A stretch of DNA of 5,790 nt, taken from the NCBI GenBank assembly GCA_964514305.1, contig CAZEQD010000091.1:1-5790 (forward strand), written 5' to 3'. The stretch comes from CAZEQD01 sp964514305. Its GTDB lineage: Bacteria > Acidobacteriota > Aminicenantia > Aminicenantales > Aminicenantaceae. Every line of letters begins with the position of its first letter. Position 1 is the stretch's first letter. The position numbers and the translations under genes are program-made. Of the stretch, positions 1 through 5,699 are shown piece after piece. Below the pieces are notes generated by a model. It saw only the letters and a program-made list of their open reading frames with translations, had not been told where the DNA came from and did no database searches.

Positions 1-1995
1 GCAGGAGTTAAGAAAGAAGGTATAAAAGCAGAAGTAGAAAGGCAGAAGAGTGAATCTGCTTTATCGTCCACTTTATTAGCGGCGGCTGCAAGCATTTGCG
101 GAAATATTGAAGTTGTGCCCACTCCATCCACTGCAACTTATAATGATGAAGTAAAAGTCTACATCAATATAACCAACAACCAATGCGAAATGTGTACTTT
201 TGCTTTTGATTTATTCTATGAAACATCTATGTTTTCTTATCAAGGGATAGAGACACAAAACTGTTTGACTTCAGATTGGACCATGGTAGATGCTAATGAA
301 ATTTCACCCGGCCAAGTTAGAATTGGCGGCTTTGCAGGAAGTGCTTCCTGTATTCAGCAGACAGAAAATGGCTCTCTTGTGGTGGTTAAACTCAAAGTGA
401 TCTGCCAGTGCGGTCTCTGTCAGGATGGTCAGCAGAGTACTATTAGCATAAATTCCTATTCTGATGAATTAAAATCTTATACACCTCAACCTGCCCAAGG
501 TGTCTTTACTCTTATCTGCTGCAGTGGAAATATTTCGCTTCCTTCAGGCAAGGCTGGGACTATGGGAGATGAGATTCATATTCCTGTTAATATAAGTGGT
601 AACGATAATCAGATATGTGACTTTACTTTTGATTTTGTTTTTGATTCTTCAGTGTTTGAATTTAAGGGATTAGAAAGATCTACTGCCACTCAGGATTGGT
701 CCAGCTTGGATTGGGATCAAATTGAATCAGGGAAAATAAGAATTACAGGTGCAGCTGGTTCTGGAACATGTATCTCTTCTCAGAGCAGTGTCAGTCTGGT
801 GACAATGAAATTGATGGTGAAGTGTGTAGACTATCCGGTGGATACCTCTATTCCCATAAGGATAGAAGAGTATGAAGATGGAATAGCTGCTCTGTGTCCA
901 CGGTCATTTGAGGTGGACTTTTTATACAAGGCCTGTCCAAGATTGGGAGACGTGAATGAAGATGGCAGTTTAACCCCAGGTGATGCACAGGCAGCCTTTG
1001 AAATCTATCTGGGGAAAATTTCGCCTTCCTCATCTCAATTAACAACAGCGGATGCCAACTGCAGTTGTCCCTGCACTAGTAAGGAACACACTGAAGCTAA
1101 TAACTGTATTACCCCGGGTGATGCTCAGAATATTTTTGATCATTATCTAGGAAGATTGACTCTTCCTCTCTGCTGTGCAGATTATCAGTGTTCGCAAACC
1201 TCCACCCTTGGCCGCAGAGAAGCCATTATTCCTGACTTTGAAAAACAGCTAGTATATGCCCTTCCAACCATAGGCAATTCAGAAGGGAGAGCGAAGATAC
1301 CCCTGATGGTCAATAATCCGCAAGGAATTCGTTCATTTAGCTTAGAGATGGTCTTTCCTCATGAATTATTAGAGTATGTAGGACTTAAGGCTGCGCCTCT
1401 GACAAAAGGATTTGATTATGTAAGAGGAAAAGAGGAGGTACCAGGAGTAATAAAAATAGAAGGTAAAGGAAAAGAGCCGATATTAAGACCAGGAGCTGGT
1501 TCGTTGGCTATTGTTGTCTTTCATGTCAAGAAAGGGCCAAATGGAAGAGGACCTCTCGTGCTGTACAATTTAGATGGAGATATTTTCAGGGCTGAGACAG
1601 CCGACAGCTGGTTTGTGCGGAGGGGATATCTGAATAATGAGGGAAAAAGCTTGACTTTAGGAGAAAGCAAAAAGATGGGAGGAATACTGGTTGTACCTAT
1701 TGAGGTGACTAATGCTTTTGGGGTGAAGGCCTTCGGATTAGAGGTGAAATACTCTGCAGAAAAAATGACTTTTATAGGGGTCAGGCCAGCCTTTTTGACC
1801 AAAGACTTTATAGCAGTAGATGGAAATGAAATAGATAATGGTTTAGTTAGAGTGGGAGGCTATAGTATGAACGGAATTCAGGAGAGGGGCGGTGGTAAAT
1901 TGGTTGAGTTAATGTTTCAGGTGAAAGAATCTGAAGGGAAAATTGAGATAATAAAAGCTGTTAGTGATTTAAAAGATTTCGTCGTAATAAACTGA
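1..1995 (+). CDS. Cohesin/dockerin modular protein, 5'-truncated by window edge
   Basis: The frame is open from base 1 to the TGA at 1993-1995 (664 residues visible), so the true start lies outside the window. The GTG at 115 is an internal valine: it sits in the first beta strand of module 1 (GNIEVVPTP, matching GNISLPSG opening module 2). Counting residues from base 1, the order is cohesin-like module 1 (about 35-173), module 2 (176-310), dockerin-type pair (315-390), module 3 (417-545) and module 4 (548-664). The first dockerin loop is canonical (D317, N319, D321, S323, D328, followed by AQ); the second ends in TPGDAQ at D374 but carries an insertion. Modules 1-2 share FDLFYE/FDFVFD, a DW, and VRIGG/IRITG; modules 3-4 share SFSLEMVF/AFGLEVKY and a KGFDYV/KDFIAV pair. 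Cohesins bind dockerins in cellulosomes and in other extracellular assemblies, so surface or secreted scaffolding is likely. The signal peptide cannot be seen. Family assignment is firm; ligand and partner are unknown. Confidence 0.85.
   Translation, partial: AGVKKEGIKAEVERQKSESALSSTLLAAAASICGNIEVVPTPSTATYNDEVKVYINITNNQCEMCTFAFDLFYETSMFSYQGIETQNCLTSDWTMVDANEISPGQVRIGGFAGSASCIQQTENGSLVVVKLKVICQCGLCQDGQQSTISINSYSDELKSYTPQPAQGVFTLICCSGNISLPSGKAGTMGDEIHIPVNISGNDNQICDFTFDFVFDSSVFEFKGLERSTATQDWSSLDWDQIESGKIRITGAAGSGTCISSQSSVSLVTMKLMVKCVDYPVDTSIPIRIEEYEDGIAALCPRSFEVDFLYKACPRLGDVNEDGSLTPGDAQAAFEIYLGKISPSSSQLTTADANCSCPCTSKEHTEANNCITPGDAQNIFDHYLGRLTLPLCCADYQCSQTSTLGRREAIIPDFEKQLVYALPTIGNSEGRAKIPLMVNNPQGIRSFSLEMVFPHELLEYVGLKAAPLTKGFDYVRGKEEVPGVIKIEGKGKEPILRPGAGSLAIVVFHVKKGPNGRGPLVLYNLDGDIFRAETADSWFVRRGYLNNEGKSLTLGESKKMGGILVVPIEVTNAFGVKAFGLEVKYSAEKMTFIGVRPAFLTKDFIAVDGNEIDNGLVRVGGYSMNGIQERGGGKLVELMFQVKESEGKIEIIKAVSDLKDFVVIN
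943..1167 (+). other. Dockerin-type double EF-hand segment, second loop interrupted
   Basis: This is the part of the cohesin gene that encodes the paired calcium-binding repeats. The first half reads LGDVNEDGSLTPGDAQ followed by AFEIYLG; the second starts at D351 (DANCS) and ends CITPGDAQ followed by IFDHYLG. The two halves align well in their TPGDAQ and YLG parts, the usual internal duplication of a dockerin. In the second half, 13 residues rich in Cys, Ser and Thr separate the D-x-N-x-S start of the calcium loop from its C-I-T-P-G-D end. The segment lies mid-protein; dockerins more often sit near a terminus. Confidence 0.75.
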
Positions 1996-2019
1996 AAGAA
2001 ATATTTCTTCCCCAAAGCA

Positions 2020-2048
2020 TTCCCATTTCCGTTATAGCCAATTATAAT
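2020..2048 (+). promoter_or_regulatory. Candidate sigma70 promoter upstream of the patatin gene
   Basis: TTCCCA at 2020-2025 (4 of 6 to the -35 consensus) lies 17 bases before a perfect TATAAT at 2043-2048. A second TATAAT follows at 2050-2055. Transcription would start near 2055, about 50 bases before the patatin start codon. The gap between the cohesin gene and the patatin gene is 111 bases, long enough for a promoter. In AT-rich DNA such boxes arise by chance, so this is only a candidate. Confidence 0.35.
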
Positions 2049-2106
2049 GTATAATCATTTTCCAAAGGAATAGTGGCAGGATCATAAGAATAAAAAAGTC
2101 AAGCGA

Positions 2107-3015
2107 TTGTTTGGACTAAGAAGAAAAATAACCACTGGTTTAGCGCTGGGGGCAGGGGGTGCTCGTGGCCTGGCTCATGTGGGGGTCTTAAAAGCCCTAG
2201 AAGACGCCCATTTTCCAATTAATATAATTACAGGTAGTAGTGCCGGTGCTTTGGTGGGGGCTATCTATGCTCAATCTGGAAGTGTGGATAAAGTAGAAAC
2301 TAAAATAAGGGATTTTCTGGCTACTAATTTTTTAAGAAAATACCGCCTTGATCTTTTGGTGCCGCCTCATAATAGCGAACAAGAAAAAATCATTGAGCGA
2401 GTAGGCTATTTCGTCAGACAGCAGTTTGTTTTGGCTCGCTCATTTACCAGGATGAGTATCTTCAACTCTGAAATAGTTAATGAGGCTCTGTCTTTCCTCC
2501 TTGATGATGCTGGCATTGAAGAAACAAAAGTTCCTTTTGGAGCAGTAGCTGTGGATTATTTATCTGGTGAAAGAATTTTAATCACTCAAGGTTCGATAAG
2601 AAAGGCCGTAGCTGCTAGCTGCAGCATTCCGGGCATATTTCCTGCTGTATCTCTGGATGATAAGTTGCTCATAGATGGCGGAATAATAAGCCAGGTGCCA
2701 GTAGTAGAATCTCGGGAGATGGGTGCAAATTTTGTTATTGGAGTGGACGTAAGTCAATCAAATAAAGAAAACCTTAATATCCGCAATGGACTTGAGCTTA
2801 TGTTTAGAGCCAACGAAATTACCAGATATCATCTTAATCAAAAAAATATTCAGATGGCAGATATTATTATCCATCCCAGTTTAGGCAGAATCCATTGGGC
2901 TGATTTCAAAAATATAGATAAGTTGGTTAATATCGGTCGAGAGGAAGCCGAAAGATTACTGCCTGAAATTAATTTAAAATTTAAAAGAGGCAGGTTTCGT
3001 TTCTGGTCTCATTAG
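2107..3015 (+). CDS. Patatin-like phospholipase (RssA/YchK type)
   Basis: This 302-residue protein belongs to the patatin family of serine lipid acyl hydrolases, which use a Ser-Asp dyad to release fatty acids from phospholipids or related lipids. The oxyanion-hole motif GAGGARG is at residues 15-21, the nucleophile elbow GSSAG at 43-47 (catalytic Ser45), and the DGG aspartate is D190. The order, spacing and length match small bacterial patatins. No signal peptide or membrane segment is seen, so the protein is probably cytoplasmic or at the inner membrane face. The start is TTG: the frame has a stop at 2071-2073 and no ATG or GTG between it and the first conserved residues. No clear Shine-Dalgarno sequence precedes the TTG, so expression may be weak or the exact start may differ by a few codons. 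It is followed after 84 bases by a second lipid-hydrolase family gene on the same strand. The physiological substrate cannot be read from sequence. Confidence 0.9.
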   Translation: MFGLRRKITTGLALGAGGARGLAHVGVLKALEDAHFPINIITGSSAGALVGAIYAQSGSVDKVETKIRDFLATNFLRKYRLDLLVPPHNSEQEKIIERVGYFVRQQFVLARSFTRMSIFNSEIVNEALSFLLDDAGIEETKVPFGAVAVDYLSGERILITQGSIRKAVAASCSIPGIFPAVSLDDKLLIDGGIISQVPVVESREMGANFVIGVDVSQSNKENLNIRNGLELMFRANEITRYHLNQKNIQMADIIIHPSLGRIHWADFKNIDKLVNIGREEAERLLPEINLKFKRGRFRFWSH

Positions 3016-3035
3016 CCAAACCTTTCTAAAATCAT

Positions 3036-3041
3036 TATAAT
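3036..3041 (+). promoter_or_regulatory. Possible -10 box between patatin and PLC genes
   Basis: A TATAAT lies 59 bases before the ATG of the phospholipase C family gene. A poor -35 match, TAGCCA at 3013-3018, sits 17 bases upstream. It could let the two downstream genes be transcribed apart from the patatin gene. The gap is AT-rich and no terminator was seen in it, so read-through from the patatin gene is equally possible. Confidence 0.2.
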
Positions 3042-3099
3042 AATTTAATGAGAAATACTCGCTGCCTTTAGAGAAATATATAACCTCAAGAGATGCTAA

Positions 3100-4005
3100 A
3101 TGCCAAAGGAGAATACCCATTTATTTTTTGCTAGACGAGTCCTAAATGCTATTAAAGCCAAAGAAATAAAATCTTCTCTTTCTTTAAATACTTACTATTA
3201 TTATCTCGGTTCTGTTATCCCAGATGCTTTTTATTATTCTCGCAAAGAGAGGATTAGAAGGGTTTCAGAAAAAATACACAGCCAATTCAGGCCCTCTTTT
3301 TCTAAGAGAGTATTAAAAGTTTTAAATTTAAGCAAGGAACAAAATGATTTAGTTTTTTTATACGGCCTTATTACGCATTGCTGTCTAGATAAAACTTTTC
3401 ATCCTGTAATTGATTCTTTGGCTGTGGATTTGTCTGCTAAAGTTTCCTACCCGCCAAATAGGCGTAAGTATTTCCATAGATATATTGAGACTTATCTTGA
3501 TAAAGTAATAAACCCAATTTTCTTGATGTCTAAACTTGTCAAGCCTTCCCTGGTTAAAGATCTTGTATTTCCAGAAATAATTTCTGCTGAATTTGGTCTT
3601 CCTATCTTTCAAGTAAAAAGAGCCTTAAAAAGACAGTTAGTTGCTAACATATTATTCAGGAGCAGGATTGTCTTTGAAATAATCTATGTCTTAAATAAAT
3701 TAGATTTAATAAAAGATAAGTCCACTTTAGCTCTGTTTTATGGCAATCTCAAAAAAAAAGAGAAGGTGATGAAATCTTCTCTAAGCTGTGGAGACCTGAG
3801 TGCAGAAAAGTTAAATCTGGGCATAATCAAAGATTTGTTAAGCATTTCTCTTCAAGCTGCTCAAGAAATGATAAAAGCAACATATGATTATTACTCAGGA
3901 ATGATAACCAAAGAGGAATATGAAAGGACCATATCAGCTAAACCAGAAAAGGCGGACTGTTCCCTTTTTCATGAAAAAGAATTGATGATAGGAGAAGGGC
4001 TATGA
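3100..4005 (+). CDS. Zinc-dependent phospholipase C family protein
   Basis: This 301-residue protein matches the zinc-dependent phospholipase C / S1-P1 nuclease-like fold family (PF00882 type). Likely metal ligands follow the family order: His7 in THLFFA, Asp42 in LGSVIPDAF, His60, His93 and Asp97 in LITHCCLDKTFHP, His101, then His126 and Glu130 in HRYIETYLD. These would hold a cluster of up to three zinc ions that cleaves phosphodiester bonds of phospholipids. Known secreted members have a signal peptide; this one has none, as do many uncharacterised intracellular members. The C-terminal half (about 150-301) is lysine-rich, predicted helical and less recognisable. The ATG at 3100 directly precedes the first ligand and has only a weak AGAG ribosome site; an ATG at 3093 is out of frame and stops quickly. 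The gene ends inside the start of the next one (ATGA), so the two are probably translationally coupled. Fold assignment is good; activity and substrate are inferred. Confidence 0.8.
   Translation: MPKENTHLFFARRVLNAIKAKEIKSSLSLNTYYYYLGSVIPDAFYYSRKERIRRVSEKIHSQFRPSFSKRVLKVLNLSKEQNDLVFLYGLITHCCLDKTFHPVIDSLAVDLSAKVSYPPNRRKYFHRYIETYLDKVINPIFLMSKLVKPSLVKDLVFPEIISAEFGLPIFQVKRALKRQLVANILFRSRIVFEIIYVLNKLDLIKDKSTLALFYGNLKKKEKVMKSSLSCGDLSAEKLNLGIIKDLLSISLQAAQEMIKATYDYYSGMITKEEYERTISAKPEKADCSLFHEKELMIGEGL
3990..3994 (+). promoter_or_regulatory. Ribosome binding site of the small membrane protein
   Basis: AGGAG lies 7 bases before the ATG at 4002, inside the coding end of the phospholipase C family gene. 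It is the clearest Shine-Dalgarno sequence in the window, and it supports the overlapping start over other starts in this region. Confidence 0.6.
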
Positions 4006-4265
4006 GCATTGAAGGCTACCTTTTGATGGCAGCTTTAGTTTGCGGCCTTTGGGCAGTGGTGTCGGCAGTTTTGCTGACAGTTGCTCTGGATCGAAGAGGA
4101 ATCAAGACTCCCTTTCCCTTCATTGGGGCTCTTCTTTTCCGGAATCTTGGGCTTTACAAGAAAACAACTCTCGAGGAAAGAGGAAAGGTAGGCCCTCTTT
4201 ATTTTTCTTATGTTATTCCTATCAATCTAGCCTTAGTTTTGGCCGTCTGCGCCCTTGTTTTTTGA
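4002..4265 (+). CDS. Small two-helix membrane protein of unknown function
   Basis: This 87-residue protein was not recognised as a named family. It has two hydrophobic segments, about residues 6-29 and 68-87, joined by a basic loop (DRRGIK, LYKK, EERGK). By the positive-inside rule the loop is cytoplasmic and both ends face outward. The loop motif Y-K-K-T-T-x-E-E-R-G-K-V-G-P-L-Y looks constrained and would be the best handle for finding relatives. The ATG overlaps the stop of the phospholipase C family gene (ATGA), and AGGAG at 3990-3994 sits 7 bases upstream, a good ribosome site. This supports a real coupled gene that may anchor or assist the preceding enzyme at the membrane; that role is a guess from position. 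Its last 33 bases overlap the 3' end of the convergent SecA-like gene. Confidence 0.7.
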   Translation: MSIEGYLLMAALVCGLWAVVSAVLLTVALDRRGIKTPFPFIGALLFRNLGLYKKTTLEERGKVGPLYFSYVIPINLALVLAVCALVF

Positions 4266-5579
4266 GGAAAGTTTACATTTTGGCCAATACCGCTGGAGGA
4301 TAGTTAAGGCTAGATATAGAGAGCCGTAGACTGCAGCTGCCGTGGCCGTCAAGCCAATATTATGTGCTTGGAGCAGTCCTACCCAGAGGCCGAGCTGATT
4401 ATCTTCGATAAGGTAAGTCCAGGTTGATGAAAGCCCTTTAACTCCAAAATCTTTTAGGTCTAGATTAATTTCCTCCTTTTTGATTTCGGACCAGGGAAGG
4501 GAGTAGAAACTTTTTAAAATTTCTGATTGAATTATTTTTCTCTGCTCTTCCAAGAGGACAGAATACTTCCAGAGCTTTTTTCTGATATCGAAATTCCTGC
4601 CTTCGATGATTCTTTGAGATCGGGTAATCTCTCGTCTGATTAGAGCATATTTAATGGGTGCTTCGTGCTTCTGAAGTTGGTATCTAGCCGCCCATAAATT
4701 ATTGATTCCATAGTCTCGGATTAGCTTATCTTCCAGACTTATAAAAAATCGAGAAGAGCCTGGATCGCCTTGCCTGCCAGCCCGTCCTCTCAATTGGTAG
4801 TCAATCCGCAGGCTTTCATGTCGATTAGTTCCGATAACATAGAGACCACCTAGCTTGACGACCTTCTGTCGTTCTTCTTCATTAGTTCCACCCAGTTTTA
4901 TGTCTGTCCCTCTTCCTGCCATATTGGTGGCAACGGTCATGGCTCCGGGTCGCCCGGCTTGGGCAATCATCTTTGCTTCCTGCTCGTCGTTTTTGGCGTT
5001 GAGAACTTGACATTCAATTCCTTTTGATCTCAAAGCAGAAGCTATATCTTCTGATTCATCTACGCTTGCCGTTCCTATTAAGACCGGTCGTCCTTTGGCT
5101 TTTGACTCTTTGATTTCTTTGATTAGAGCCTTTAATTTGGCTTGGCGGTGAGTGAAAATAAGATCAGTATAGTCGGTTCGGAGACACGGCTTGTGAGGAG
5201 GGATAGGAACTGTTGGCAGTCCATAGAATTCGAAAAACTCCTTGGCGGCGGGCTGAGCAGTGGCTGTCATTCCTTCCTGGATATATCCAACGCTCAACCC
5301 TAAAAATTCATAAATTGGGCCCATCCAGGCTGCATCACGGTGGGCCAAATAATCGTTGAAAGTAAGGATATGGATTCCTTTTCCAGTTAAGGCGTTGAGG
5401 TAAGCCGGCATGACAGCCGCCAGGGTTTTGCCTTCGCCGGTATTCATTTCAACTATCTTTCCTTCATGGAGGGCAATGGCGGCTAAGACCTGGACATTGA
5501 ATGGACGAAGCCCTATCATACGCTCCGAAGCTTCTCGAACCAGAGCATAAGCCTCAACCAGCAATGAGGATAAAGGCAT
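4233..5579 (-). CDS. Accessory SecA-like ATPase with internal deletion (no Walker B/PPXD)
   Basis: This 448-residue protein is clearly of the SecA family, the motor that pushes preproteins through the Sec channel, but it is about half the length of housekeeping SecA. Present: the VREASERMIGLRPFNVQ region (14-30), Walker A MNTGEGKT (45-52), NDYLAHRDAAW (75-85), then from residue 103 GMTATAQPAAKEF, NBD2 with TNMAGRGTDIKLGG (218-231) and QLRGRAGRQGDPGSSRFF (262-279), and part of the helical scaffold (RNFDIRKKLWKYS, 328-340). Missing in frame: everything between the strand ending VGYIQEGM and the GMTATA motif, roughly 200-220 residues that include the DEVD Walker B and the preprotein cross-linking domain. 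The C-terminus lacks the usual zinc-binding tail and ends in a hydrophobic stretch (about 397-428) that may span the membrane. The GMTATAQ wording fits an accessory SecA-like subfamily rather than canonical SecA (GMTGTA). The ATG at 5579 is the only ordinary start, but homology continues upstream. Normal ATP hydrolysis is unlikely as written. A decayed gene or an assembly deletion is possible. Confidence 0.8.
   Translation of the reverse strand: MPLSSLLVEAYALVREASERMIGLRPFNVQVLAAIALHEGKIVEMNTGEGKTLAAVMPAYLNALTGKGIHILTFNDYLAHRDAAWMGPIYEFLGLSVGYIQEGMTATAQPAAKEFFEFYGLPTVPIPPHKPCLRTDYTDLIFTHRQAKLKALIKEIKESKAKGRPVLIGTASVDESEDIASALRSKGIECQVLNAKNDEQEAKMIAQAGRPGAMTVATNMAGRGTDIKLGGTNEEERQKVVKLGGLYVIGTNRHESLRIDYQLRGRAGRQGDPGSSRFFISLEDKLIRDYGINNLWAARYQLQKHEAPIKYALIRREITRSQRIIEGRNFDIRKKLWKYSVLLEEQRKIIQSEILKSFYSLPWSEIKKEEINLDLKDFGVKGLSSTWTYLIEDNQLGLWVGLLQAHNIGLTATAAAVYGSLYLALTILQRYWPKCKLSSKNKGADGQN
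5265..5273 (-). other. Deletion junction in the SecA-like gene
   Basis: On the minus strand these nine bases read GGAATGACA and encode Gly-Met-Thr (residues 103-105). In full-length relatives a GM(T) occurs at two places: after the nucleotide-binding strand (VGxIQEGMT) and at the start of NBD2 (LAGMTATA). Here the two appear collapsed into one, so the fusion point coincides with a short sequence shared by both sites. This is what a deletion between short direct repeats leaves, and also what an assembler could create. Confidence 0.5.
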
Positions 5580-5699
5580 TCCGTCCTGTGCTCTTTTACG
5601 GAGAAAGGCAGATTTTTCCTGGAGGTGGGAGTTACTCTCTCGGGTTAAGTCGATATTATTTATCTTGATTAAAATTTTTTTATATTTTGATAAATCCCA
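5580..5699 (-). other. In-frame SecA N-terminal homology lacking a start codon
   Basis: The SecA-like frame stays open upstream of the ATG for 40 codons, to a TAA at 5700-5702. It still reads like SecA there: YKKILIKINNID corresponds to the YRKIVEKINALE helix, and SAFLRKRAQDGMPLSSLL to the EFRxRLxxGExLDDLL segment. None of the 40 codons is ATG, GTG or TTG; only rare ATT, ATC or ATA starts exist. Either translation enters this frame from the upstream gene, or the N-terminus is no longer translated and the protein starts at the ATG at 5579, where an AGGA sits only 4 bases upstream. Confidence 0.6.

Noticed and set aside
115..117. GTG as the start of the cohesin protein
   Set aside because: The frame is open to base 1, and the residues just upstream of this GTG (GNIEV) belong to the first strand of cohesin module 1, as shown by alignment with module 2.
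848..1045. 65-codon open frame on the - strand inside the cohesin gene
   Set aside because: It lies opposite the strongly recognisable second cohesin module and dockerin loop, so it is a chance antisense frame.
1521..1802. 93-codon open frame on the - strand inside the cohesin gene
   Set aside because: It is antisense to cohesin modules 3 and 4, and its translation shows no motif of its own.
1996..2009. Perfect 14-base palindrome AAGAAATATTTCTT just after the cohesin stop as a terminator
   Set aside because: It is AT-only except for one G/C pair, has no loop and no following T-run, so a stable terminator hairpin is unlikely. It may be a chance palindrome or a weak operator.
2992..3023. AGGTTT/AAACCT inverted pair around the patatin stop as a terminator
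   Set aside because: A 6-bp stem with a 20-base loop and no T-run is too weak.
3385..3612. 75-codon open frame on the - strand inside the phospholipase C family gene
   Set aside because: It is antisense to the zinc-ligand region; no motif or ribosome site supports it.
4040..4303. 87-codon open frame on the + strand overlapping the small membrane protein gene
   Set aside because: Its product is low in hydrophobic order and rich in Ser, Arg and Gly, with no recognisable motif and no ribosome site. The overlapping frame at 4002 has a good ribosome site and clear membrane helices.
4233..5579. Housekeeping secA
   Set aside because: Walker B, the cross-linking domain and the zinc-binding tail are all missing, and the GMTATA motif differs from the canonical GMTGTA, so it cannot be the essential SecA and no gene symbol is given.
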